Shown piece after piece: positions 25,174-34,392 of a DNA stretch of 64,000 nucleotides. Within the stretch, counting starts at the first letter, position 1. Every line of letters begins with the position of its first letter. Position numbers and translations under genes: made by a program. The stretch comes from AP-15 sp963733945 (lineage in GTDB: Bacteria > Pseudomonadota > Alphaproteobacteria > ATCC43930 > CGMCC-115725), in the NCBI GenBank assembly GCA_963733945.1, contig CAVTFD010000022.1:127759-191758 (forward strand), written 5' to 3'. The notes beneath the pieces are model-generated. The model was not told the origin of the DNA. It ran no database searches and saw only the letters and a program-made list of their open reading frames with translations.

Positions 25174-26397
25174 TCAGCAGGCTGTTCCCTGGGCCAGGAA
25201 CCGGTGCGCAATGGAGGCGTGCATGGCGATGCCGACGGCCATGGAGGCCTCGTTCAGGATCATGCGGTTGGAGTGGCAGGGGGCGAGAGGTTCGTTGGGA
25301 TCGCGCCCCTCCGGCATCACGCCGAGAAACATCATGCAGCCGGGAATGCGCTGCAATACATAGGAAAAGTCTTCGGCCCCCATGATCGGCGCCTTCGAGT
25401 CGAGATAATTGCCGGCGCCGACGAGGTCGGTCGCGACGGCGCGCGCGAAATCGACAAAGCCATCATCGTTGACGGTGACCGGATAGCCGCGCCGGATCGT
25501 GATCTCGGCCTGGCACAAATGCGCCGCGGCGATATTCGAGGCGATCCGCCCGATTCCTTCCTGCGCTTTTTCTCGTGCGGCCTCGGAAGTCGCCCGGAGC
25601 GTGCCCGTCATCTCTACCGTTTCGGGAATGACATTGTTGGCCGTGCCGGCGGTGACCTTGGCGCAGGTCAGCACGACCGGATCGAAGGCGTCGATCCGCC
25701 GGGTAACCATGGCGTGCAATGCCAGCCCGATCTCGAACGCGACCGGGATCGGATCGACGGCGTGGTGCGGCATCGATGCGTGGCCGCCGCGACCCTTGAC
25801 TTGGATGGTCCAGGTATCGGCCGAGGCCAGCATCGTGCCGGGCTTGCCGAGAATTGCGCCTGCCTTGATGTGGGGCGCGATGTGCAACGCGAACGCGCCG
25901 TCGGGCTTGGGATTGGCCTCGATCAGCCCGTCTTCGATCATCAGACGGGCGCCGCCATAGCCCTCCTCGCCCGGCTGGAACATGAATTTGACGGTGCCCG
26001 CCAGCTCGTCGCGATGCCGGTGCAGCAGGTGCACCGCCTGGACCAGCATCGCCGTATGTGCATCATGGCCGCAGGCATGCATGCGGCCGGATATCTCGCT
26101 GGCGTAGTCGAGACCGGTATCCTCGGGCATCGGCAGGGCGTCCATGTCGCCGCGCAACAGGATCGTGCGGCCCGATTGAAATCCGGGTTTGGTGCCGTGC
26201 AATGAGACGACAAGGCCTGAGGTCGACCTCCCGCGGGCAATATCGACATCGAGATCGCGCAGCCCGTCGAGCACCGCTTCGGTCGTCAGCGGCAGATCGA
26301 GCCCGAGCTCCGGCCTCGCATGAATTTGGCGGCGCAACCCCACCGCGGCGGGCAACAGCTGTTCCGCCTCATTCAGGAAGCGCTGCGAGTTGGACAT
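25174..26397 (-). CDS. M20-family amidohydrolase (hippurate hydrolase/aminoacylase-like)
   Basis: 407 residues. Metal-binding motifs are GRMHACGHDAHTAML, FQPGEEGYGGA and IMGAEDFSYVLQ; RQIHARPELGLDLPLTTE opens the domain and HASMPHHAVDPIP marks the dimerisation lobe. Family enzymes hydrolyse N-acyl amino acids in the cytoplasm with one or two divalent metals. ATG 26397 (MSNSQRFLNEAEQLLP) has GGGAGGA 9 nt upstream; codons upstream look non-coding. It may be part of the same leftward group as the hydrolase/monooxygenase pair. Confidence 0.92.
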   Translation of the reverse strand: MSNSQRFLNEAEQLLPAAVGLRRQIHARPELGLDLPLTTEAVLDGLRDLDVDIARGRSTSGLVVSLHGTKPGFQSGRTILLRGDMDALPMPEDTGLDYASEISGRMHACGHDAHTAMLVQAVHLLHRHRDELAGTVKFMFQPGEEGYGGARLMIEDGLIEANPKPDGAFALHIAPHIKAGAILGKPGTMLASADTWTIQVKGRGGHASMPHHAVDPIPVAFEIGLALHAMVTRRIDAFDPVVLTCAKVTAGTANNVIPETVEMTGTLRATSEAAREKAQEGIGRIASNIAAAHLCQAEITIRRGYPVTVNDDGFVDFARAVATDLVGAGNYLDSKAPIMGAEDFSYVLQRIPGCMMFLGVMPEGRDPNEPLAPCHSNRMILNEASMAVGIAMHASIAHRFLAQGTAC

Positions 26398-26669
26398 ATC
26401 TGCGATCCTCCCATTCCGCCGGCCGATTAGCCGAACCGATCGTCCAGCATAGCGCGCATGACCGAGGCCGTGCCGAGAAAGGGCGTCGCATGTGAATTTC
26501 CGCAGTCGGTGGAAAGCGGTGCTTCGCTGCAACCCACCTGGGTGACAAGCTTACGCCGAAACCGGCCTCGTCCGCGTAAGCGCGAAACGGGCGCTATACA
26601 AGCTTCCTCGGTCGATAGCGCAAATCAAATACGGTATCGTGGCCGTCTGAGCGCAAGAGGTTCTGAATA

Positions 26670-29165
26670 GTGGGCGCTGTCGCGACGACCACGCTTGTGA
26701 TCGCAGGCTTTCTGGTTCTCATCAGTCTCGTGCAGCCGATCGCCGAACGGCTGCGCCTACCCTATGCCGTACTGCTCGCGATGGTAGGAGTTGCGGTCGG
26801 CGGACTCTCCAGCTTCCTGCTCTACACACCGCTAACCGATCTCTTCGACCAGATCGTGGCGCCGGTCGTCAACCTGCCATTCAGCGCCCCGATCTTCCTC
26901 ACCGTCTTCCTGCCGATCCTACTGTTTCACGCGGCGCTGACGATCGACGTGCGAGAGGTCGCCGAGGATGCGGCGCCGATCCTCATACTGGCGATCGTTG
27001 CAGTTTTCGCCGCCGCGGCGGCTATCGGGTACAGCCTGAACCTCATCGCCGATGTACCGCTGATCGCCGCGCTGTTATTCGGCTCGATCGTCGCTACGAC
27101 TGACCCGGCGGCGGTTGTGGCGATCCTGCACGAGGTCGGCGCGCCGCCGCGCCTAACGCGGCTGTTGGAGGGCGAAAGCCTCCTCAACGACGCTGCCGCC
27201 ATTGTGCTGTTCACCGTGCTGATGGCGATGCTGACTGGCGGCACCAATTCGCACATCGCCGCGGGCGCCGAGCATTTCGTCGTCGCGTTTCTCGGTGGCA
27301 TCGTGCTGGGCGTGGTCGGCGGGCGGCTCTACGGCACGATCCTGCCGCTGCTCGGCGGCTCGCGCATGGCCGAGGTCACGCTTGCCGTCGCACTTCCCTA
27401 CCTCGTCTACATCCTCGGTGAGGAATGCGAGGTGTCGGGCGTCGTCGCGGTTGCCGGTGCCGGGCTGACCGCCGGCACTTTCGCGCGCGTCCGCCTCACC
27501 CCAGAGAACTGGCTCTACCTCGAGCAGGTTTGGGAGCAGCTCGGCTTCTGGGCAAGCTCGCTGATTTTCATCAGCGCTTCGGCGCTGGTGCCGAAGCTCC
27601 TCGTCGGCATCCATCTACCCGATCTGTGGCTTCTGGGCATAGGGCTCGCCGCGGCGTTGCTGTCTCGTGCGGCGGTCCTTTTCGGGCTGTTCCCGCTGCT
27701 GAGCTCGCTGCGCCTTAGCCAGCATGTTAGTGCCGCCTACAATCTGGCGATCACCTGGGGTGGGCTGCGGGGCGCGGTGACGTTGGCGCTGGCGCTCTCG
27801 GTCACCGAGGACAACCGCATTGATCCCGTGCTGAAGGACTTGGTCGCTGTGCTCGCGACGGGCTTCGTGCTGTTCACACTACTGGTCAATGGGCTGACGC
27901 TGCGGCCGGTCATGCGACTATTAAAACTTGACCGGCTGTCGCCGCTCGATCGCGTGCTGCGCGACAAAGTGATGATGCTGTCGCTCGGCGACGTACGCGA
28001 CGCGGTGCGGGAGAAGGCGAGGGAATACGAGATCGACGCGGAGGCCACCGCCACCGCCACCGCACGCTATGGCGAGGAAATGGACCAGCTGGCGGCTCAG
28101 TCGGATTTCGATACGGCGATCTCCGAACGGGACCGGACGACGATTGCCCTCGTCGCGATCGCCAACCAGGAACGCCGGATCATTCTCAACCATCATGCCC
28201 AGCACACGGTTTCGGGCATGGCGATCGAGCGATTGCTGCACAGCACCAACCGCATTCTCGATGCCGCCAAGGCCGAAGGATTGGTCGGCTACACCCGCGT
28301 CGCGAACGGGGCGCTGCGGTTCTCGCGCAGTCTTCGGATTGCCAATTTCCTGCATCGTACGCTGCATTTAAGTGGCGCGCTGCAACGCCAGATTTCGATC
28401 CGTTTCGAGACGCTGCTGGTGGGTCGGCTGGCGCTCGGTGAACTCGGCCGTTTCTCCGGCAGCCGCTTGCGCGCACTGCTGGGCGACCGTGCCTGCGAGG
28501 TGCTGGGTGAGTTGATCGCGGCGCGCTTGACAGCCACAACCCGCGCGCTCGACGCACTGCGGCTGCAATATCCTGAGCACGCCGAGGTGTTGGAACGGCG
28601 TTTCCTGCAGCAATCAGGGCTGCGGCTCCTGATCTCGCGTTACCGCGGTCTGTACGAAGAAGGGTTGATCGATCGAGAGGTGTTCGAAAACCTCGAGCGC
28701 GAGCACGCGGCCCATCGCTCGAACTGGGTCGACGATGCGCCGCTCGACCTCGGCCTCCGCGCCGATGCGCTGATCGGCCAGATCGACATGTTCGCTGCTT
28801 TGGGGTCCCCTGAGCGGAGGGCATTGGCGCGTCATCTGCGGCCGCGTCTCCTCGTTCCCGAGGAGACGGTGATCCGCAAAGGCGAACGTGGCACTGAAAT
28901 GTTCCTGATCTCGTCGGGCGCGGTCGAGGTCGTGTTGGGCGATCAGCGGGTGCGACTCGGCAGCGGCGACTTTTTCGGCGAGATGGCGCTGCTCAGCAAA
29001 CAGCGGCGCCAGGCCGATGTGGTCGCCCTTGGTTATTGCCAGGTGTTGGTGTTGAACGTCACTGAGTTCCGGCGTTTCCTGCGTGAATACCCCGCAGCGA
29101 AAGCCGAGATCGATCGCGTCGCCGCCGCCCGTGCCCGAGAGAATGCGGAGCGCGCCGCGAACTAA
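26670..29165 (+). CDS. CPA1-type Na+/H+ antiporter with C-terminal cyclic-nucleotide-binding domain
   Basis: 831 residues, start GTG 26670 behind AAGAGG. Residues 1-420 form about 12 membrane segments with SIVATTDPAAVVAILHEVGA and EGSLLNDAA-type blocks (here GESLLNDAAAIVLF) that carry the ion-binding Asp. Residues 430-690 are a long cytoplasmic helical region. Residues 710-815 are a cNMP-binding (CAP-like) domain: GERGTEMFLISSGAVEVVL and GDFFGEMALLSKQRRQADVV, with the phosphate-cassette Gly-Glu present. It should exchange Na+ or K+ for H+, with gating by a cyclic nucleotide. A nucleotide cyclase lies 11.6 kb away; any link is inference. Confidence 0.9.
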   Translation: MGAVATTTLVIAGFLVLISLVQPIAERLRLPYAVLLAMVGVAVGGLSSFLLYTPLTDLFDQIVAPVVNLPFSAPIFLTVFLPILLFHAALTIDVREVAEDAAPILILAIVAVFAAAAAIGYSLNLIADVPLIAALLFGSIVATTDPAAVVAILHEVGAPPRLTRLLEGESLLNDAAAIVLFTVLMAMLTGGTNSHIAAGAEHFVVAFLGGIVLGVVGGRLYGTILPLLGGSRMAEVTLAVALPYLVYILGEECEVSGVVAVAGAGLTAGTFARVRLTPENWLYLEQVWEQLGFWASSLIFISASALVPKLLVGIHLPDLWLLGIGLAAALLSRAAVLFGLFPLLSSLRLSQHVSAAYNLAITWGGLRGAVTLALALSVTEDNRIDPVLKDLVAVLATGFVLFTLLVNGLTLRPVMRLLKLDRLSPLDRVLRDKVMMLSLGDVRDAVREKAREYEIDAEATATATARYGEEMDQLAAQSDFDTAISERDRTTIALVAIANQERRIILNHHAQHTVSGMAIERLLHSTNRILDAAKAEGLVGYTRVANGALRFSRSLRIANFLHRTLHLSGALQRQISIRFETLLVGRLALGELGRFSGSRLRALLGDRACEVLGELIAARLTATTRALDALRLQYPEHAEVLERRFLQQSGLRLLISRYRGLYEEGLIDREVFENLEREHAAHRSNWVDDAPLDLGLRADALIGQIDMFAALGSPERRALARHLRPRLLVPEETVIRKGERGTEMFLISSGAVEVVLGDQRVRLGSGDFFGEMALLSKQRRQADVVALGYCQVLVLNVTEFRRFLREYPAAKAEIDRVAAARARENAERAAN

Positions 29166-29414
29166 TAAGCGGACCCTAACACGGCCGCGGCGGCTCAAAA
29201 CGGGACCCTGTTCTATCGCTAGTGAACCCAGATGAGCATCGAGTACCAGAGGTTTGACCCTGGAGAAGCTCAGCGCCGACAATTGCAAGATACCGTAACT
29301 CGGAGCTCCATCGGCGACAGGGCCGCAACCGCAACGGCGCACTGGCGATGTCTGGTTTGGGTCTACTTGAGACGTAAAACAAAAGGAAAAGAGGGTTTGG
29401 GGGCAGAAATCCGA
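29166..29414. other. Intergenic spacer between convergent genes
   Basis: No gene is supported. The stretch GGCTCAAAACGGGACCCTGT near 29192 resembles the ends of IS21-type elements, which would make this a scar, but no transposase sequence is visible. AT-rich sequence precedes the MocR-like gene's stop. Confidence 0.25.
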
Positions 29415-30833
29415 TTATATAAGGGGTGTTACGCCCGCCTGCCGCTGCAGCCAGCGCTGCACCCGCATGTCCTCGCAGACGGCGACGTTGAACCGCAGCC
29501 ACGGCGAGCGCTCGAGATGCGGACGGAAGACCGTGCCAGGCGCGAGCATGATGCCGTCGCGCTGCGCTACTTCCGCCAGCGCCAGTGAATCGTCGATATG
29601 CGGGAATCGTGCCCATAGGAACATGCCGTCTAGGGGCGCCGTGAATAATTCCAGTCCCAAGCGTTCAAAGGTGCGGACTACGTTGAGCCGCGCCTCACCT
29701 AGTCGCTCATGCAAGCGTGACAGATATTTGCGGTAATGACCGTCCACCAGCATCAGATAGATCAGCCGCTCGGTGAATGGCGAGGTGGTGATGCTGGTCA
29801 GCATCTTGATATCGGCGAGTTCGTTGGCGGTGTTCTGCGAGCAGGCGACGAAACCGACGCGCAGACTGCCCGACAGTGTCTTGGAGAAGCTGCGCGCATA
29901 GATCACGCGGTTGAGCTGGTCGAGCGTCGCGAGCCGAGGTGTCGTCCTCACCTGCAGGTCGCAGAAAATGTCATCCTCCACGACCGTGAAATTGTGGCGC
30001 TCGGCGGCCTGCAATACCCGAAATGCTACATGCGGGCTCATGTCGGTTCCGGTCGGGTTCTGCATCACCGATTGGGTGAAATAGACTTTCGGTTGGTGGG
30101 CGACGGCGAGCTTTTCGAGAATGGCGACGTCCGGTCCATCGGGATTGCGCGGCACCGCCAGCATTTCGACGCCCTGCAGGCGCAAATTGCCGAACATGTT
30201 ATAATAGCCGGGATCGTCCACCAGCGCCGCATCCCCGGGTTTGAGCAAATAGCGGATAACCAGCTCGAGCGCCTGACTGGTGCCGTGCGTCAGCAGGATC
30301 TGGCCTGGATCAGCGGTAATGCCGAGCCCGCCCAGCATCAGCGCGAGGTGCTCGCGCAGCGGCAGATAGCCGAATGGGTGTCCGTATTCGGTTAGGTAGG
30401 CGCCGTTCTTGCGCGCGAGCACGTTGAGATTCTGGCGGATGCCGGCCTCGTCGAGCCACGAATTCGGCAGCCACGGACCGCCCGCAAGCAGGACATTATC
30501 ATCCGGTTGCAGAGAGCGGCGGATCAGCCAAACCAGTTCCTCGTTGCGCTTGTGGTTATCGGACGGGGCCTGCGTCGCCTCTGGAGGAGTGAGCGCGGCC
30601 GCAGTGTAGAAACCAGCGCTGCGACGCGATTGCAGACAGCCCATCGCGACCAGGCGGTCGTAAGCCTCGACGACCGTGGAACGGCTAACTTTGTAGCTTT
30701 CGGCGAAGTTGCGGATCGACGGCAGCTTGGTGCCCGGCCGTAGGTGCCGATCGTCGATTTGCCGCTTGATGCCGGCCACGATCTGGTCAGCGAGCGGCTG
30801 GCCGCTGTTCCGGCTAACGGTCAGGGAAAGCAT
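29415..30833 (-). CDS. MocR/PdxR-family regulator (GntR winged helix fused to aminotransferase fold)
   Basis: 472 residues. Residues 8-75 are a GntR-type winged helix (GTKLPSIRNFAESYKVSRST, then VVEAYDRLVAMGCL); residues 110-470 are a class I aminotransferase fold with VEDDIFCDLQ and the PLP lysine in YARSFSKTLSGSLRVGF. MocR proteins bind PLP or a PLP-amine adduct and act as activators or repressors, usually of a divergent gene. Here the divergent gene is the tautomerase at 31005, and the 171-bp spacer contains a direct repeat likely to be the operator. Confidence 0.9.
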   Translation of the reverse strand: MLSLTVSRNSGQPLADQIVAGIKRQIDDRHLRPGTKLPSIRNFAESYKVSRSTVVEAYDRLVAMGCLQSRRSAGFYTAAALTPPEATQAPSDNHKRNEELVWLIRRSLQPDDNVLLAGGPWLPNSWLDEAGIRQNLNVLARKNGAYLTEYGHPFGYLPLREHLALMLGGLGITADPGQILLTHGTSQALELVIRYLLKPGDAALVDDPGYYNMFGNLRLQGVEMLAVPRNPDGPDVAILEKLAVAHQPKVYFTQSVMQNPTGTDMSPHVAFRVLQAAERHNFTVVEDDIFCDLQVRTTPRLATLDQLNRVIYARSFSKTLSGSLRVGFVACSQNTANELADIKMLTSITTSPFTERLIYLMLVDGHYRKYLSRLHERLGEARLNVVRTFERLGLELFTAPLDGMFLWARFPHIDDSLALAEVAQRDGIMLAPGTVFRPHLERSPWLRFNVAVCEDMRVQRWLQRQAGVTPLI

Positions 30834-30910
30834 GCCGGTTCTGCCTCTTGTCGGATTGGCCTGGTCTCTGAACCGATACAGTCACGCCAACTGACGTGCG
30901 AATTGTCTAT

Positions 30911-30942
30911 TACTATGCCAGCGAGTGTTCCCTACTATGCCA
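30911..30942. promoter_or_regulatory. Probable MocR operator: direct repeat TACTATGCCA
   Basis: TACTATGCCA occurs at 30911-30920 and again at 30933-30942, 22 bp apart, i.e. about two helical turns on one face of DNA. Characterised MocR regulators (GabR, PdxR) bind direct repeats in the spacer between themselves and a divergent gene, exactly this arrangement. Confidence 0.5.
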
Positions 30943-31004
30943 TGCGTGTCAAGCAATCTCGCTTACACATCCGAGCAGCAACCCTAGACGAGAGGAAAAA
31001 TCCA

Positions 31005-31229
31005 ATGCCACTCATTCAGGTTCAAGTCATCAAGGATGTATTCAGTAAGGAACAAAAGCGCCAGATCATCAGCAAACTGACCGACGCGATGGTCTCGATC
31101 GAGGGTGAGAACATGCGCCAGGTCACCCTTTGCCTGGTCGAGGAGGTGGAAAGCGGGGACTGGGGGATCGGCGGCAACGCCCTGACCACCGCCGATGTGC
31201 ACGCCTTGGCGCGCGGAAAGGCTGCGTGA
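31005..31229 (+). CDS. 4-oxalocrotonate tautomerase-family protein
   Basis: 74 residues. The N-terminal Pro directly after Met (MPLIQVQVIKDVFSKEQKR) is the catalytic base of the family, and IISKLTDAMVSIEGE, then VTLCLVEEVESGDWGIGG match the beta-alpha-beta unit and the second strand. These small enzymes interconvert keto and enol forms in aromatic meta-cleavage pathways. AGAGGA lies 8-13 nt upstream of ATG 31005. It is divergent from and probably controlled by the MocR regulator, and is followed by an alpha/beta hydrolase. Confidence 0.9.
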   Translation: MPLIQVQVIKDVFSKEQKRQIISKLTDAMVSIEGENMRQVTLCLVEEVESGDWGIGGNALTTADVHALARGKAA

Positions 31230-31388
31230 CGGCGCGACCTCGCTCGCGCAGCGCTGCGCCCGGACCATCGATGGTGGTTCGGGCGCTCCTTCTCAGGGCT
31301 TTGCGTGAGCAACGAATAGGACCGACGTGAATGACCTATCGCCAGGGTCGAAAGCTGGCTGGTAGGGGAGCCATGGAGCTAGACGGTG

Positions 31389-32267
31389 ATGAACAAGTTG
31401 CCAACGATCAAAGCGGACTTTCTTGAAGCCGGATCCGGTCCGCTGGTCATGCTTGTGCACTCCAGCGTGTCGGGCGCTCGCCAATGGCGCCGTCTAATGG
31501 ACGACCTAAAAGACGATTTTCATGTCCGGGCCGTAAACTTGTATGGATACGGCAGGACGCCCCCTTGGTCGAGCGACGCACCTCAGTCACTCGATGATCA
31601 GGCCCGCCTGGTGGAGACCGCGCTGCCGACAAACGCAGACACTGTTTGCCTTGTCGGCCACTCCTTCGGCGGGTCGGTAGCCATGAAATTGGCGGCACGG
31701 CTGTCTGGCCAAGTCACCAAGTTGGTCCTGCTGGAGACGAATCCATTTTATCTGCTCGAGCAATCTGGCCGGGCAGACGCATTTGCCGAGGTCATGGACC
31801 TGCGCAATTGCGTCAAGAAATTCGGAGCACTCGGCGAGTGGACAAGGGCGGCCGAACAATTTGCCGACTATTGGGGCGGAGCAGCGTCATGGCAGAATAT
31901 GTCCGCCGAGCGGCGCAAAACTTTTGTGGAGGCGCTGAAGCCAAATTATTTCGAGTGGGACGCGGTGATGGACGAAACCACACCCGTGGATCAATGGGGA
32001 CGCCTGCTCCCTCGTTCCACTCTTCTCATAAGCGACCCGAACACGGTATTGCCCATCCGCGAAATCACCGCCATTCTGCGCCGATCCTGCCCCATGTGGA
32101 CGTACAAGGAGATTGCGGGCGGCGGCCACATGGCGCCGCTTACGCGTCCAGATCTCATCAACCCACTTGTGAGTTCGTTTCTGAGATCGCAGCTTGGTCA
32201 CGATCGCGCCGCACCGCCGCACGCGTCAAGGCGACAGCTTCTGGCACCTAGAGCGATTTCCACTTAG
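31389..32267 (+). CDS. Alpha/beta hydrolase; C-terminus runs into an IS end
   Basis: 292 residues. Nucleophile elbow GHSFGG near 92 (CLVGHSFGGSVAMKL), candidate Asp in LISDPNTVLP and His in EIAGGGHMAPLTRP complete a triad. Together with the tautomerase it would suit a meta-cleavage-type aromatic pathway (C-C bond hydrolases have this fold), but the substrate is not defined. The final codons (LAPRAIST) lie inside a 17-bp sequence repeated in tandem that borders an IS630 relic, so the last part of the protein is not native. Confidence 0.85.
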   Translation: MNKLPTIKADFLEAGSGPLVMLVHSSVSGARQWRRLMDDLKDDFHVRAVNLYGYGRTPPWSSDAPQSLDDQARLVETALPTNADTVCLVGHSFGGSVAMKLAARLSGQVTKLVLLETNPFYLLEQSGRADAFAEVMDLRNCVKKFGALGEWTRAAEQFADYWGGAASWQNMSAERRKTFVEALKPNYFEWDAVMDETTPVDQWGRLLPRSTLLISDPNTVLPIREITAILRRSCPMWTYKEIAGGGHMAPLTRPDLINPLVSSFLRSQLGHDRAAPPHASRRQLLAPRAIST

Positions 32268-32287
32268 ATAGCGATTTCCACTTAGAT
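32253..32287. repeat. Tandem 17-bp repeat at an IS630-type element end
   Basis: GCGATTTCCACTTAGAT occurs at 32253-32269 and 32271-32287. Related sequences (GCGATTTCCGCTTAGA) are common at the ends of IS630-type elements in alphaproteobacteria. The transposase relic stop codon lies in the second copy and the hydrolase stop codon in the first, so both genes end in repeat DNA. Confidence 0.55.
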
Positions 32288-32437
32288 TGAGCCGTATCCG
32301 ACATGGGCGAGATGGCGGGAGCAGTCGTCGGCCGGGAAGTCGTCCAACAGGCGGCCGATGGCGTCCCACAGTGATGGGATGGTGCGCTCAGCGCGGCGCA
32401 ACAGCGCCTTCAGCCTGGCAAACGGCATCTCTACGCC
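32282..32437 (-). pseudogene. IS630-family transposase, C-terminal relic
   Basis: About 52 codons read GVEMPFARLKALLRR, then LWDAIGRLLDDFPADDCSRH, then LAHVGYGSI-stop. This is the C-terminus of IS630-type transposases (PIEMAFAKLKAHLRR...LWxAIGxLxDxFxPxEC...AGY). The catalytic D,D,E region is missing upstream, where unrelated sequence follows. It is not functional. Confidence 0.75.
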
Positions 32438-32959
32438 AAGAGCGCCGGCCGCGTTCGATGGTCTTCCTGGACGAAAGCCACGCCGACCGCCTCGCAGCTG
32501 TCGGTGCGCTGCCCGGTTGTGGCCTTCGACGTAGCGCCCGATACTGCCGGATGGAACCTGTCAGACTGCCGCACTTGGACAGCGATCGAACCCGCTCCCG
32601 CCGGCTGGACCGCGGCGATGTACAACTGGCCACCGTGAACTTCATACACCTGCTTCCGCTGCATTAATCCACGTGAAATCTTACTCCACCCTCGCTGATC
32701 ATTTTTCGCTAGGCGTCGCCAAGTAAACTCAAATTCAAGAGGCCAAAAGGGCGATTATATACTTGACTATATAACAGCGTTCATCTCAGTCGCCGCCCCC
32801 GTCGAGGCCTTGACCGTGCGAGTGCGCTGTCGCGCTGATCTGGTCGGTGAACGCTATCTCCCAGGACATGGATCTCGGCGCATCACCGACGTATTTGAAG
32901 ATGGTGACTCACGCCCAGGCGGACGGTGAAGTTAGCCGCCCCGAGGCGAGCTCGGAACA
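32438..32959. other. Non-coding interval after the IS630 relic
   Basis: No supported gene. Short frames on both strands have no recognisable domain. An AT-rich imperfect palindrome, TATATACTTGACTATATA, lies near 32756-32773 and stands out against GC-rich surroundings. It is probably degraded mobile DNA. Confidence 0.3.
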
Positions 32960-34267
32960 TTACCGGACGCGGGGTGGTGTCGCCGGAGACCCTGTCAGGA
33001 TCGCCTGCGCTGTTTCCTGGCCGCTGGCCAGCGCCGCCTCGACCGTGCCCATAACCGGACCGGCGTAGAGCGCCTCGCCAGAAAAGAATATGGCCTCACC
33101 GTTCGATTTCCTCAGCAGCGACTGCGCTTCGCGTGTTCGAGGCGTGGCGTAGGAATAAGCGCCGCGCGCGAATGGGTCGTTGCCCCAGTTGATCGCTCGC
33201 GCAGCGACGAGATTTCTCCTGATGCGGCCCAGAGGAAGATCGAAAATCTCGCCGAGCGAGGCGAGCCCGATGTCGATGAGTTCAGCCTCGGCAAGCAACG
33301 ACACCCTGTCGGCCTTGGGGCCCGCCAACCAACCGGTCAGCACCGGATATCCGTCTGGATACTGCGTCCACCAGGTCGGGACCGTCGCGTCTGAAAGCAG
33401 GAACGACAGATCGCCCAGATCTCGTCCGCCATGATCGGCCCACCACTTCGTCCCGAAGCGAAACAGAATTTTGACGACGTTGCCAAACCCGATATCGGCA
33501 GTAGCCGATACCCGCTCGCGCGCCGCCGACGGCATCTCGATTTCGGACAGGAGCGGGGGTGGCATGGTAAGGACCGCGGCGTCGGCCTCGAACGTGGCCC
33601 CATCGTTGCCGCGCACGGCAACCCGCCCGCGGACCTCGTCAATCGCCGTTACCGCAGCGCCCAGATGGAGTGCCGCTCCATGCTTGCGGCATTCCGATGA
33701 AAGATAGTCGATGAGCTCGCCGTAGCCTTTCGCGATCCGGCCGTGTTCGCCGTCGTCCCGGGCCATCCATTCGTCGCGAAGCGCCAGAGTGCTGGCGCGG
33801 TGCGGGTCAGCCGCGTCGTAGCCCTCGACCGTGCGGGTGATTGACCGCCGCAGCTCGTCGTATCGCCGATCGGCAAAATGCGCCTGCAGAAATTCGGCGA
33901 TCGGCAAATCGGCTTTCACCTCACTCAGAGCTTGGTAGAACCTACCCAGATGAGGCTGTGAAGGCTCGTTGGCCAATAGCTTGCCGGTGCGGGCGCTCCA
34001 TCGCGTGCCGCCGCGCGGCAAGAGCGAAATTTGCCCTTCGTGCATCAGAGCTCGCGTCACCGGTGCGGAGCCATGGACAAATTCAGCGCCGCCTTCAGCG
34101 GGGTAGCCAAATTCCTGGGCGGGGAGCGGGTAGATGCGGCCGCCGCATCGGTCTCGCGCCTCAAGGATCGTGACTTGTTTGCCCGCCCGCACCAGCTCGC
34201 GGGCCGTCATCAACCCCGCAGCACCAGCACCGACGACCACAATATGCGCCAGATCAGGAGAGGCCAT
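32960..34267 (-). CDS. Flavin-containing amine oxidase (monoamine oxidase-like)
   Basis: 435 residues. The N-terminal FAD-binding GxGxxG (VVVGAGAAGLMTARELVRAG) and the following acidic residue with RCGGRI are typical; the C-terminal FAD-contact region is FFSGEALYAGPVMGTVEAAL. The family oxidises amines to aldehydes plus ammonia and H2O2, or catalyses related desaturations. No signal peptide is evident. It is transcribed with the GST and hydrolase genes to its right on the same strand, spaced by about 125-170 bp, so linkage is possible but not tight. Confidence 0.88.
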   Translation of the reverse strand: MASPDLAHIVVVGAGAAGLMTARELVRAGKQVTILEARDRCGGRIYPLPAQEFGYPAEGGAEFVHGSAPVTRALMHEGQISLLPRGGTRWSARTGKLLANEPSQPHLGRFYQALSEVKADLPIAEFLQAHFADRRYDELRRSITRTVEGYDAADPHRASTLALRDEWMARDDGEHGRIAKGYGELIDYLSSECRKHGAALHLGAAVTAIDEVRGRVAVRGNDGATFEADAAVLTMPPPLLSEIEMPSAARERVSATADIGFGNVVKILFRFGTKWWADHGGRDLGDLSFLLSDATVPTWWTQYPDGYPVLTGWLAGPKADRVSLLAEAELIDIGLASLGEIFDLPLGRIRRNLVAARAINWGNDPFARGAYSYATPRTREAQSLLRKSNGEAIFFSGEALYAGPVMGTVEAALASGQETAQAILTGSPATPPRVR

Positions 34268-34392
34268 CGATTACCCTTCAAGACCAACCATCATACCATC
34301 GTCCGAGAGCCGAGGCCTCGAGCGGCCTAAGACAGGTTGGCCCCTTGGCCATCGACCCGCGCTTGTGAAACCGTTCGAGGCACACCCAATCA

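Noticed and set aside
32287..32667. Rightward frame with MVFLDESHADRL resembling a transposase FIDE motif
   Set aside because: The strand carrying the recognisable IS630 C-terminus is the opposite one; the rightward match is a short chance string without the rest of the domain.
32750..32780. AT-rich palindrome TATATACTTGACTATATA as a possible origin or promoter
   Set aside because: It stands alone with no DnaA-box cluster, replication gene or intact downstream gene; probably chance within degraded DNA.
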